DNA from: Nostocaceae cyanobacterium CSSed10_463m
GTDB lineage: Bacteria; Cyanobacteriota; Cyanobacteriia; Cyanobacteriales; Nostocaceae
NCBI GenBank assembly: GCA_003556955.1
Contig: PWQB01000465.1
Coordinates: 1 to 7,035, forward strand
Direction of reading: 5' to 3'
DNA length: 7,035 nucleotides
Shown: positions 1 to 6,608 of the stretch, in pieces
Layout: each line of letters starts with the position of its first letter
Position numbering within the stretch: position 1 is the stretch's first letter
Notes under the pieces: model-generated
What the model was told of the DNA's origin: nothing
The model's database searches: none
The model's input: only the letters and a program-made list of their open reading frames with translations
Translations under genes and position numbers: made by a program

Positions 1-1255
1 ACTCGGAATCTAAACGCATTCCCAGCAGGTTTAAAAATGCCATCATGCTTCCTTGTTCGGCTACTTCTAAAGCTGCTTCTGGTTTCTCCTGGGCGATCAG
101 GACTTGTTGTAGTAGTCGGTATGTATTGGCTTGTTCTGGCGCAAAGTTTTCTTTATTTGTCAAATCAGAACGCAGGGATTGCCAAACTTTGATACTCTTA
201 TTTAACTTTTCCTCAGCCTCAGTTAAATTGCCAGATTTGAAGTTGACAAATGCTAGATTATTTAAAGCGGTTCCCTCGGTGAACTTATTTGTGGCTGATT
301 GTAATTGTTGATTATAAAGTGATAATGCTTTTTCCTGATCTCCTAATGCAGTATAAGCACGTCCTAACTGTTTAATTAATTCAGCTTTGTTAATAGGAGA
401 ATTGGGTTTTTCGGCTAGTTTTAGCTGTTGCTGGTAGAAAGCGATCGCCTGGGTAAAATCTCCCTGTAATACATAGGTTTCAGCCAACTGGTTTAAAATA
501 ATACTGGACAAAGCCGGATCAGCTAATTGGTTAGCAATTGTTAATCCTTGTTGGTAAAAATCAATCGCCTGGGTAAATTGGTTTAATTTTCGATGAGTGA
601 TAGCGAGATTTTGGAAAGCATATACTTGTTGTGGGCGATTTTTAGTTTTTTTAGCCATTTCTAGCTGCTGTGTATGAAAGGCGATCGCCTGTTGATATTC
701 ACCTGCTGTTTTATGTTCAAAACCAACATTACTTAAAAATGTAGCCGCTTGTTCAGGATTACCAATTTCTCTTCTGAGTTCTACAGCACGGTTTTTAAAT
801 TCTTCAGCTAACTGCTGATCACCAACCTGAATGTAAGAATTACTGAGATGTTCTAAAATTTGGGCTTGACTGGGTTGATTACCCAAATCCTGCATAATTC
901 GTAAACTTGTTTGATATAAAGTAATTGCCCGTTGATAGTTTCCGAGACTAAAATAAGTTTCACCTAATTGAAATAAACTATTAGCTTCCCCAGTGCGATC
1001 GCCTATTTCTAGATAAATCTGCATTGACTCCTGCAAAGTCGCTAAAGCTGCGGCAAATTGTCCTGTAGTTAATTGTCTATTGCCCAACCTTAACAATAAG
1101 CCAGCCCGATACTGACGATCCGCGACACTTTGATGTGATGCAGATATAGCGGGTGAGATAAAAAAACTATAAGGTAACAGCCAAGCGGCAGTTAAAACCA
1201 GTAACAAAGATAACTTTTTCAACCGAACAAACTGTAACTTTTGAGTTTTCAACAT
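1..1255 (-). CDS. Secreted TPR-repeat protein, probable TPR-CHAT family (3' end outside window)
   Basis: Open frame of 418 codons from the ATG at 1255, running off the left edge with no stop. The N-terminus is a clear export signal: basic residues at 3-14 (K3, K6, R11, K13, K14), a hydrophobic core at about 15-33, and a plausible cleavage site after AISA at 36-39. The rest is a solenoid of about eight tetratricopeptide-like repeats at a roughly 40-residue period (about 53-86, 91-124, 131-164, 171-204, 211-244, 251-284, 291-322, 327-360), each with the usual small/Tyr/Gly-Ala positions such as GNYQRAI, GEYQQAI and GDFTQAI. Residues 372-411 (APEQANTYRLLQQ, then ALEVAEQG..AFLNLL) resemble the segment that in cyanobacterial TPR-CHAT proteins precedes the caspase-like CHAT domain. 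The CHAT domain itself would lie beyond the edge, so that assignment is inference. The usual GRARAF-type motif reads GSMMAF here. No Shine-Dalgarno sequence precedes the start; the leader is AT-rich. Role probably protein-protein scaffolding outside the cytoplasm. Confidence 0.88.
   Translation of the reverse strand, partial: MLKTQKLQFVRLKKLSLLLVLTAAWLLPYSFFISPAISASHQSVADRQYRAGLLLRLGNRQLTTGQFAAALATLQESMQIYLEIGDRTGEANSLFQLGETYFSLGNYQRAITLYQTSLRIMQDLGNQPSQAQILEHLSNSYIQVGDQQLAEEFKNRAVELRREIGNPEQAATFLSNVGFEHKTAGEYQQAIAFHTQQLEMAKKTKNRPQQVYAFQNLAITHRKLNQFTQAIDFYQQGLTIANQLADPALSSIILNQLAETYVLQGDFTQAIAFYQQQLKLAEKPNSPINKAELIKQLGRAYTALGDQEKALSLYNQQLQSATNKFTEGTALNNLAFVNFKSGNLTEAEEKLNKSIKVWQSLRSDLTNKENFAPEQANTYRLLQQVLIAQEKPEAALEVAEQGSMMAFLNLLGMRLDSE
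441..448. repeat. HIP1 octamer GCGATCGC
   Basis: Exact palindromic octamer, highly overrepresented in many cyanobacterial genomes. Here it encodes the QAIAF core of the sixth TPR (about residues 269-273). Confidence 0.9.
681..688. repeat. HIP1 octamer GCGATCGC
   Basis: Exact octamer encoding the same QAIAF core in the fourth TPR (about residues 189-193). It sits at the equivalent repeat position to the copy at 441-448. Confidence 0.9.
995..1002. repeat. HIP1 octamer GCGATCGC
   Basis: Exact octamer in the TPR gene, in a different codon phase: it spans Gly-Asp-Arg (residues 85-87). Confidence 0.9.
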
Positions 1256-1335
1256 AAAATTTTTAATTAAGAGAAAATTTAGTTTTAACCACCATTCCCA
1301 AAGACAACTTTCCTTTATTCCTTCTTCTTCCTTCT

Positions 1336-1362
1336 TCCTTTGTGTACTTTGCGTCCTTTGCG
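1336..1362. repeat. 9-bp tandem repeat, three units (TCCTTTGTG type)
   Basis: Three contiguous 9-base units: TCCTTTGTG (1336-1344), TACTTTGCG (1345-1353) and TCCTTTGCG (1354-1362). The pyrimidine-rich CTTCTTCC sequence just before looks like a decayed continuation. Elements of the form CTTTGCG..CTTTGCGG are, from memory, frequent in the spacers of Nostocales genomes. The tandem structure is seen directly; the family link is recall. Confidence 0.75.
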
Positions 1363-1365
1363 GTA

Positions 1366-1391
1366 TGCGCTACGCGCACGCTACGCGAACG
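1366..1391. repeat. 11-bp GC-rich tandem repeat with a small hairpin (CGCTACGCG)
   Basis: Two 11-base units sit side by side: CGCTACGCGCA (1368-1378) and CGCTACGCGAA (1379-1389). The first overlaps a short inverted repeat, TGCGC-TAC-GCGCA (1366-1378). The GC-rich block contrasts sharply with the AT-rich spacer around it, which suggests an inserted dispersed repeat rather than gene-specific regulation. CGCTACGCG blocks are, from memory, widely scattered in Nostoc-type spacers. Confidence 0.75.
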
Positions 1392-1431
1392 TTCCTCATA
1401 ATAATTCTTCCCCCCACTTAAACAAACAATA

Positions 1432-4230
1432 TTAATCAAAACCTGGAGGTAATTCTAAAGGCGAAAGTTTTCCGGGTTGGGAAGGAGTGGGAGAACCAGG
1501 CTGAGGAGTCGAAGGAGAACTAGAAGAAGGCGACGAAGGAGAAGACGGAGAACTTGTAGGTGTAGGTGATGTTGGTGCTGGGATTACAGGAGGTTGAACA
1601 GAGGTTGGTGTCATAACTCCTGGTAATTCAGGTATTTGACTAACTCCTGCTGGTGGAACAGGTGGAAGAAGAGTTTCAATAATTACAGAACGACTAATAA
1701 TTTCACCTGCTGGGTTAGTGACTTGTAAAGTAATAGTTTCGCTACCGGGTTGCCGACTAATAGGGTATGCTATAGCACCTGCTGGTGGAACATTTCCCGG
1801 AACTGGTAGCAGATCAACTTTCATATTTGGACTTCCTTCTACTTGCCAAGATAAATTAATAGATTGGCTAGATTGTTGAGGATTCAGTAAAATTGGATAT
1901 TTAGTTCTTTCTTGATTATTAACTTGAAATTGTAAAATTCTACTAGGTAAAAATTGGACTTGAATCACATCTGTTTTTTGAGATGCAATTGGTTGTTCTG
2001 GCTCAGTTTTAGAGATGACTTGTAGCTCAAAAATATAGTTTCCCGCTCCAGGACTTTGCACCAGCACATTGCTACAATTAAGTTGATTGTTTGCTTTAGT
2101 ACATTTAGGCGTTAATTCTGAAGGAATATCCTTGCTAAAATCATAACGTTTGAGAGGAGTTGTCACGATGCCTTCAGAGGAGCGTCCAATTAAACCTAAC
2201 TCTTGGATTTGGTCTAAATTATTAACTTTCCAATTCAAACAAATAGGTTCTAGGCTAGTGCGGGCATCGATTCTGCCTGTGTTAGTACAGGGGACTATAT
2301 AAGGTATATCAGAAGAAGCATCTGCAACTTGTTGATAAATGGATTTAGTAGAGAAAAACTCGACAATTTCGGGTTGGGGGAGAGGAGGAATGGGAGTAAT
2401 TTGGATTGTGTTGGTTTTTACTACATCTGCTGCCCTGTCAGCATTTCTACGGCTAAAAGCTTGCAGTTCAAAATTATAACTTCCTGGTTTGCGGGCATCT
2501 GTCGGCACATTTGCACAAGTTAAAACTGTCCCCATTTGACAGAATTGTTGCAGTTCATTGGGGATTTTGCCATTGAATTGGTAAACAATAGGTGGAATTG
2601 CTGTTGTACCGTCAGCAAACAAACCAGTTAAAGATAGAGTTCGCAATGTTCTGGGATTGCTAATTTCCCAACTCAGGCGAATGAAATCATTATTAGCTTG
2701 TTTATATGTAGAGTCAGGGGAATTAAATTGGCGAATTGTTGGCGGTGCTGGCGGTCGTAATAACCACCAAATTAAAAATGCGATCGCCGCTAAACTTCCC
2801 AAACCTAATAATAAGACTAAAAGAAACTGCCACCAAGGGCGAGGTTCCCAAACTAAAGTTCCTGGTAGTGAATTATAGGGTAGAGGTAATTGCTGTTGGT
2901 CTTCTAATTCAATGCGAAAGTTAATCAAACGCCCCGAACCGAATAAAGGACGATGCCACCATTTTGCAGGTGTTACCGTTACTTGTGTTTGTACTTGTTC
3001 TCCTGGTATCAGGCGCAACCTTTCCGCAGAGATTGCATAAGTACAGGACTTATCTTCATCAGCCGCAATCGTCCGACAAATAATTTCTCGTGAAGTGTTA
3101 CCCAAATTGGTAAACTTGACTTCAAAAATTCCGCCTTTGCGTCTCACCCTACCAACAACGGTCATCATTTCCGTAAGCAGTTGGTAAGTTGGCAAAACTT
3201 CCAGATAGATGACATCTAACAGTGCCAAATCTGGATTATTAGCCGAGTACAACTGAATGGTGGGATAGTAGAGACCGGCAATTGCACTTAAAGGCGGATT
3301 TAATAATAGTGTAATTTCACCCTTCTCGCCAGGGTTCAAATTTAATCCCATGTTAGGGATAATTAATCCTACGGTTTGTAAACCTTCTGGATAACGGACA
3401 CTAAACCAACTTTCGTCAAAATCTAGACAACTTAACCGAAAACGGTCTACTCGATCAGAACGGTTGTGTACATTGACGCTGACTTGGAGAATACCACCGG
3501 GGGGAATTGGTGCTGGCGATCGCGAACTGGTCGGTGGTAAAAGTGTAAATGTTGGGTCACTAACTTTAACAACAGTTTCAATAGCCGGTAAAACCTGAAG
3601 TTGTGCCTGATGACGAATGGGTGTATCTTCCGGGTAATGTTCAGGTGCATCCACAACTATCATGTAGTTGTAAATGCTAGGAATCGCCGTTATCGGCACT
3701 TGAAACTGAAAAAAGATTTCACCCATTGACTCAGGGCTTAATGCCAACCTCTGACGGGGTGCTTCACACCATTGAGTTAGTTGAGGTGATAAATCATCAA
3801 TAAAAACATCAATTAATGCGCTTTCTGCACCTTTATTAGAAACCGTCACCGAGATTTCAAACCGAGAACCTGCTTGTACCGCATAATCAGCAGAAGGATT
3901 AAAAATGATCGCCAGAGGTTTACCAGGGGCTAAACTTTTGGAGAGATTTTGCTGTTCAATGCCTCGTTTCGCTGCCAGATTAATCTGATATTTCACCTCA
4001 TCATCATCAGAGGTTAAGACTTCTTGCACGAAACCTTGATCAACCAATTCATCCAACAAATCCAAAGTAGCTTGTTGATTCAAGTCGATTTTTAATGATG
4101 CTTCTGCTAAAGTGATCCCTTCATGCGATCGCTTCATCATCCACTGTACAAGTTTGCGCTGTTGAGGCGGCAGCATTAGCACCTCTACCATACTCAAACC
4201 AGATTTTGCATTTGTGGTAGTCATGCTCAT
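1432..4230 (-). CDS. Single-pass membrane protein: winged-helix-like domain, beta-sandwiches, TM helix, Ig-like repeats, PST tail
   Basis: A protein of 932 residues from the ATG at 4230, or 930 from the ATG at 4224. Domain order as read: residues 13-95, a winged-helix-like fold (helices, then LAEASLKIDLNQQATLDLL, then a short acidic hairpin TSDDDE); three beta-sandwich units at about 103-215, 222-347 and 350-445, with the PGE turn typical of COG1470-like/NEW3-like sandwiches at 300 and 409; a patch KWWHRPLFG at 423-431; one membrane helix at about 466-490; three Ig-like units at about 497-612, 620-760 and 762-854; and a Pro/Ser/Thr-rich tail to the end. The first two post-membrane units are clearly related to each other and carry Cys pairs (C564/C572, C710/C719), as expected for disulfides in an oxidising compartment. 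The winged helix would then be cytoplasmic. No enzymatic motif was seen. Function unknown; a membrane-spanning scaffold or signal transmitter is inferred. The upstream 725-residue protein shares the sandwich-plus-TM core. Confidence 0.9.
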   Translation of the reverse strand: MSMTTTNAKSGLSMVEVLMLPPQQRKLVQWMMKRSHEGITLAEASLKIDLNQQATLDLLDELVDQGFVQEVLTSDDDEVKYQINLAAKRGIEQQNLSKSLAPGKPLAIIFNPSADYAVQAGSRFEISVTVSNKGAESALIDVFIDDLSPQLTQWCEAPRQRLALSPESMGEIFFQFQVPITAIPSIYNYMIVVDAPEHYPEDTPIRHQAQLQVLPAIETVVKVSDPTFTLLPPTSSRSPAPIPPGGILQVSVNVHNRSDRVDRFRLSCLDFDESWFSVRYPEGLQTVGLIIPNMGLNLNPGEKGEITLLLNPPLSAIAGLYYPTIQLYSANNPDLALLDVIYLEVLPTYQLLTEMMTVVGRVRRKGGIFEVKFTNLGNTSREIICRTIAADEDKSCTYAISAERLRLIPGEQVQTQVTVTPAKWWHRPLFGSGRLINFRIELEDQQQLPLPYNSLPGTLVWEPRPWWQFLLVLLLGLGSLAAIAFLIWWLLRPPAPPTIRQFNSPDSTYKQANNDFIRLSWEISNPRTLRTLSLTGLFADGTTAIPPIVYQFNGKIPNELQQFCQMGTVLTCANVPTDARKPGSYNFELQAFSRRNADRAADVVKTNTIQITPIPPLPQPEIVEFFSTKSIYQQVADASSDIPYIVPCTNTGRIDARTSLEPICLNWKVNNLDQIQELGLIGRSSEGIVTTPLKRYDFSKDIPSELTPKCTKANNQLNCSNVLVQSPGAGNYIFELQVISKTEPEQPIASQKTDVIQVQFLPSRILQFQVNNQERTKYPILLNPQQSSQSINLSWQVEGSPNMKVDLLPVPGNVPPAGAIAYPISRQPGSETITLQVTNPAGEIISRSVIIETLLPPVPPAGVSQIPELPGVMTPTSVQPPVIPAPTSPTPTSSPSSPSSPSSSSPSTPQPGSPTPSQPGKLSPLELPPGFD
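1507..1554 (-). repeat. Low-complexity Ser-Pro run in the tail of the 932-residue protein
   Basis: Residues 893-908 consist almost entirely of Ser and Pro in SSP/SPS triplets, inside a wider Pro/Ser/Thr-rich tail (about 874-918). Runs like this usually form extended, protease-accessible or cell-wall-spanning linkers. On the plus strand the DNA is a purine-rich GAAGGAGAA-like simple sequence, so length variation by slippage is plausible. Confidence 0.7.
2780..2787. repeat. HIP1 octamer GCGATCGC
   Basis: Exact octamer encoding Ala-Ile-Ala in the membrane helix of the 932-residue protein (about residues 482-484). Confidence 0.9.
3516..3523. repeat. HIP1 octamer GCGATCGC
   Basis: Exact octamer spanning Ser-Arg-Ser (about residues 236-238) in the second sandwich domain of the 932-residue protein, within a Pro/Ser-rich loop. 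Confidence 0.9.
4125..4132. repeat. HIP1 octamer GCGATCGC
   Basis: Exact octamer across Lys-Arg-Ser-His (residues 33-36) in the winged-helix-like domain of the 932-residue protein. It is the last copy in the window; none occurs between 4133 and 7035. Confidence 0.9.
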
Positions 4231-4232
4231 CT

Positions 4233-4236
4233 CTCC
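4233..4236 (-). promoter_or_regulatory. Shine-Dalgarno GGAG that favours the start at 4224
   Basis: The minus strand reads ACGGAGAGATGAGCATG. The GGAG is only 2 bases from the ATG at 4230 but 8 bases from the in-frame ATG at 4224, which is normal spacing. The second ATG (protein starting MTTTNAKSG, 930 residues) is therefore the likelier initiation codon. The two differ by two residues only. Confidence 0.55.
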
Positions 4237-4286
4237 GTAAAAAATTTGAAATTAAATCTCTGTTTCGCCCCAGTTGCTACAAGTCG

Positions 4287-4302
4287 GTAAACCCGCCCCT
4301 AC
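4287..4302. repeat. Dispersed repeat block GTAGGGGCGGGTTTAC (minus-strand sense)
   Basis: Plus strand reads GTAAACCCGCCCCTAC. This GC-rich block in an otherwise AT-rich spacer matches, from memory, a very common intergenic repeat core of Nostocales genomes (GTAGGGGCGGGTTTA). Only one copy is present in this window, so its repetitive nature cannot be shown here. Confidence 0.5.
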
Positions 4303-4311
4303 TTGGTTTTT

Positions 4312-4328
4312 ACTCAGCACTCAGCACT
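4312..4328. repeat. Heptamer tandem ACTCAGC, about 2.4 copies
   Basis: ACTCAGC at 4312-4318 and 4319-4325, followed by a partial ACT. Short heptanucleotide tandems (STRR-type) are a known feature of heterocyst-forming cyanobacterial spacers. This array is short, so the class assignment is tentative; the tandem itself is directly visible. Confidence 0.65.
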
Positions 4329-4346
4329 TTGCCATACATCCAAAAA

Positions 4347-6524
4347 TTAATCTTGGCACTGCCCAGTTTTATCTGGTTGCTGAATATCTACCCTCACTTG
4401 TCGATCATCATTACCACTAATTATCAGGATACGTTGGTTAACTAGTTTAATATCTACACTATTAAATTTTTGCGAAGCAGAACGGACTACCCTCCCACTC
4501 ATATCAGCTCGTTTACCTGTCGTAGTTAATGGCCATAGCATCACACGATTATCATCTCCACCACTAGCTATATAACAACCATCATTACTAATAGCAACCG
4601 AGCGCACCGCCATTCCACCATGACCATTAGACCATCTGTCAACAACCTCACATTGACCATTATTGTTTGCCACACATGATTCCGTATTCCACACAGTAAT
4701 TTGCCCATTTATATCAGACGTAACCAGCCGATTGGGTCGATGTTCAGCACTATCTAAGCTAGTAATATAATCATTTTGACTACCAGGAGGATTATATTTT
4801 ATTGGTATTAAAGTATCTTGCCCTCGGTTCCACATTACTAAATTATTGTACCGACCTCCGATTAATAAATTTTGCCGTTCTTGCCCAATTAAGGTTAAAT
4901 CAGAAATAGCAAAATTAACTTGTTTAGTTCTTAAAGGTTGATTAACTATAATATTTGATTGACCACTGGTAGCACTACGTAAAAGAACATCATTTATATC
5001 CCACTGTAAAACCAAACCACTGCCATGACCGCTAAATAAAGAGCGTGAACTTTGGCTAAATTCCAAACCAAAAATCCGATCATCTTTATTCAGAGTAAAA
5101 GTAGCTTTGGGTTGATTAGTACCACCAATTACATTCCAAATTTGGATTTCCCCATTTTCTAAACCTGCTGCAACCACATCATTGTCTACAGGTTTATAGC
5201 GAACAACACGTACTGATTTACCCGCATCCTTCGCCAATCTGATATCATGTTGATTGATCAGAGGATTAGCGAACCCAGGAACGTGCCATCTAATGATTCC
5301 TTGGTCTTGAGAACCACTAATAGCTTTGCCACCAACGCCATTAAACTGCACAGAATTGACAGGGCGTTGATGTCCGAAAAAAGGGCTATTAGGATTGAGC
5401 CATGACACAGCCCAGAGTAAACCTAGCAGTAAAATTAATAAGATTAACTGTAACCACGGATGCAGAACTGGATGAATTGTGAGTCTCAAAAATTGGTTTT
5501 CGTTATTGACATTGACTCGCTGATCTGAGACAACAGCTTTCACTATAAATGATAGTTTTTCAGCTAAACCAAACCACCGCCGCCGCTTACTTACTAATAT
5601 TTCAAATTGCTCTATTTGACCTGGTTTTATTTCTATGACTTCCGGGAAGATTTCCCAAAAACATTGTCTCTGTTCTTCCTCGCCTTTTCTCATCTCGATG
5701 TGTACCTGCTCGCTGAGATTGCTAGCGTTTTGACACTCAATGAGATAGGTAGTTGAGTTAGTTCGCCACTGGGGTAACCAACGGCGAGATGCAGGTATAT
5801 GTTGCTTTTCGGGAATGCATTGAAAATCCAGAGATCCCCCCGGTAGCACTTTAATCAACCCTTGGGGACTGATGGATGGCAAACTGTTCTTATGGGTAGC
5901 TTCAATAGTGAAAGGATATACTTTGCTAGCAACTTTTTGAGGATCTGGTAGTTGGCATAAAAAGGAGGCTTCTGCTTTTTCTCCCGGCGCAATTTGCAGT
6001 AGTCTTTCAGTACCATCAAGCAGCCATTGCGGTTCTACTCCACAAAATCGTAGGGACACATGAGCAGAAGTTTGACTAGAATTAGTTACCCGGACTGGAA
6101 TTTCAATTAGTGTTTCTGGTTGAGCTGAAAATTCTCGTATAGGTAGATCAACATTCATGGGTACAAAGCCTGTACCCTGTTCTACAATCAGACGCACAAG
6201 TTTTCTATCTTCCCCCAATTCTAAGGAGAAGATACGGACGATAATATTCATTTTGCCGACAAACCCAGGAATAGGGGTATCGGTAATATTTACCTTATAG
6301 TTTGTAATATCTCCAGGTGGTTTTTTGGCACTAACTGCTGGCGAGATAGTATACCAATTATCACTCCAGTTTGAGCTACTACCTGCGGCAATAATTTGCA
6401 ACTCAAAAGAAGCAAATTGATTGCTTTCATTTACAACACTGACTTCAAAAGATGCGGGTGAACCGCCTGGTTTAAAGTTAAGGACTTTTGCCGAAACATT
6501 AGTATTAATTAGTGATACCGCCAT
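4347..6524 (-). CDS. Single-pass membrane protein: beta-sandwich domains, TM helix, seven-repeat WD40 propeller
   Basis: A 725-residue protein. Pre-membrane part: three beta-sandwich units at about 1-115, 120-227 and 229-350, with PGE/PGQ turns at 180 and 301 and a basic/aromatic patch KRRRWFG at 313-319. The membrane helix is at about 357-377, entered by HPWLQ. Post-membrane part: seven WD40-like repeats, recognisable by their terminal [IV]-x-x-W-[DN]-type strands (RWHV 412-415, QIWN 461-464, LQWD 506-509, VMWN 563-566, TVWN 610-613, MLWP 662-665, VRVD 710-713 in the last, degenerate one). Seven repeats would close a normal seven-bladed propeller. Blade six is the most canonical (GHGGMAVRSVAIS..ASGGDDNRVMLW). 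C617 and C625 flank a small loop in the propeller. WD40 propellers generally bind other proteins or peptides, and no catalytic motif was seen. The start fits the domain edge, but its leader is pyrimidine-rich (CCCCTCTCCCCT) and has no Shine-Dalgarno. The protein shares its sandwich-plus-TM core with the next gene downstream. Confidence 0.92.
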   Translation of the reverse strand: MAVSLINTNVSAKVLNFKPGGSPASFEVSVVNESNQFASFELQIIAAGSSSNWSDNWYTISPAVSAKKPPGDITNYKVNITDTPIPGFVGKMNIIVRIFSLELGEDRKLVRLIVEQGTGFVPMNVDLPIREFSAQPETLIEIPVRVTNSSQTSAHVSLRFCGVEPQWLLDGTERLLQIAPGEKAEASFLCQLPDPQKVASKVYPFTIEATHKNSLPSISPQGLIKVLPGGSLDFQCIPEKQHIPASRRWLPQWRTNSTTYLIECQNASNLSEQVHIEMRKGEEEQRQCFWEIFPEVIEIKPGQIEQFEILVSKRRRWFGLAEKLSFIVKAVVSDQRVNVNNENQFLRLTIHPVLHPWLQLILLILLLGLLWAVSWLNPNSPFFGHQRPVNSVQFNGVGGKAISGSQDQGIIRWHVPGFANPLINQHDIRLAKDAGKSVRVVRYKPVDNDVVAAGLENGEIQIWNVIGGTNQPKATFTLNKDDRIFGLEFSQSSRSLFSGHGSGLVLQWDINDVLLRSATSGQSNIIVNQPLRTKQVNFAISDLTLIGQERQNLLIGGRYNNLVMWNRGQDTLIPIKYNPPGSQNDYITSLDSAEHRPNRLVTSDINGQITVWNTESCVANNNGQCEVVDRWSNGHGGMAVRSVAISNDGCYIASGGDDNRVMLWPLTTTGKRADMSGRVVRSASQKFNSVDIKLVNQRILIISGNDDRQVRVDIQQPDKTGQCQD

Positions 6525-6608
6525 AGGGGAGAGGGGATTAGTGAGTGTGGAGAAATGCGAGCATTTTCATCTATATCAGGAAGTGAGGCAGGAATAACTT
6601 TGCTATTG
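6525..6608. other. Intergenic spacer upstream of the WD40 membrane-protein gene
   Basis: 84 bases between the stop of the partial upstream gene and the start of the 725-residue gene. It contains a pyrimidine-rich (minus strand) leader directly before the ATG and a short AT-rich inverted repeat at 6553-6566. A TATAGAT-like hexamer on the minus strand near 6571-6577 has no good -35 partner. Neither a promoter nor a terminator can be called. Confidence 0.5.

Larger units (their letters stand above)
1256..1431. other. Intergenic spacer with pyrimidine tract and dispersed repeats
   Basis: This 176-base spacer separates the stop of the 932-residue gene from the start of the TPR gene. On the plus strand it holds an AT-rich stretch next to the TPR start (1256-1290), a pyrimidine-rich tract (about 1309-1341), a 9-bp tandem, and an 11-bp GC-rich tandem. 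I see no stem followed by a T-run on the minus strand that would qualify as a factor-independent terminator, and no convincing -35/-10 pair. Read-through into the TPR gene is therefore possible. Confidence 0.7.
4231..4346. other. Intergenic spacer between the two membrane-protein genes
   Basis: This 116-base spacer contains two repeat-like blocks, described separately, and the GGAG ribosome-binding site of the downstream gene. No terminator-like stem with a T-run and no convincing promoter were seen on the minus strand. Confidence 0.65.

Noticed and set aside
45..311. Plus-strand open frame of 88 codons
   Set aside because: It lies antisense inside the well-supported TPR gene and its translation has no domain character.
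1257..1280. Inverted repeat AAATTTT ... AAAATTT next to the TPR start
   Set aside because: Made only of A and T in an AT-rich leader; such pairs are expected by chance.
1366..1378. TGCGC-TAC-GCGCA hairpin as a transcription terminator
   Set aside because: A five-pair stem with no following T-run in the minus-strand direction; better explained as part of the dispersed repeat.
2329..2924. Three plus-strand open frames of 62-73 codons
   Set aside because: All are antisense to the 932-residue gene, overlap one another, and show no ribosome-binding sites or recognisable domains.
3447..3656. Minus-strand open frame of 69 codons
   Set aside because: It is an out-of-frame shadow inside the 932-residue gene, with no coding character of its own.
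6553..6566. Inverted repeat AAATGC-GA-GCATTT
   Set aside because: Arms are AT-rich and usable pairing is only about 5 bp with a 4-base loop. There is no T-run on the minus strand, so it is neither a credible terminator nor a demonstrable operator.
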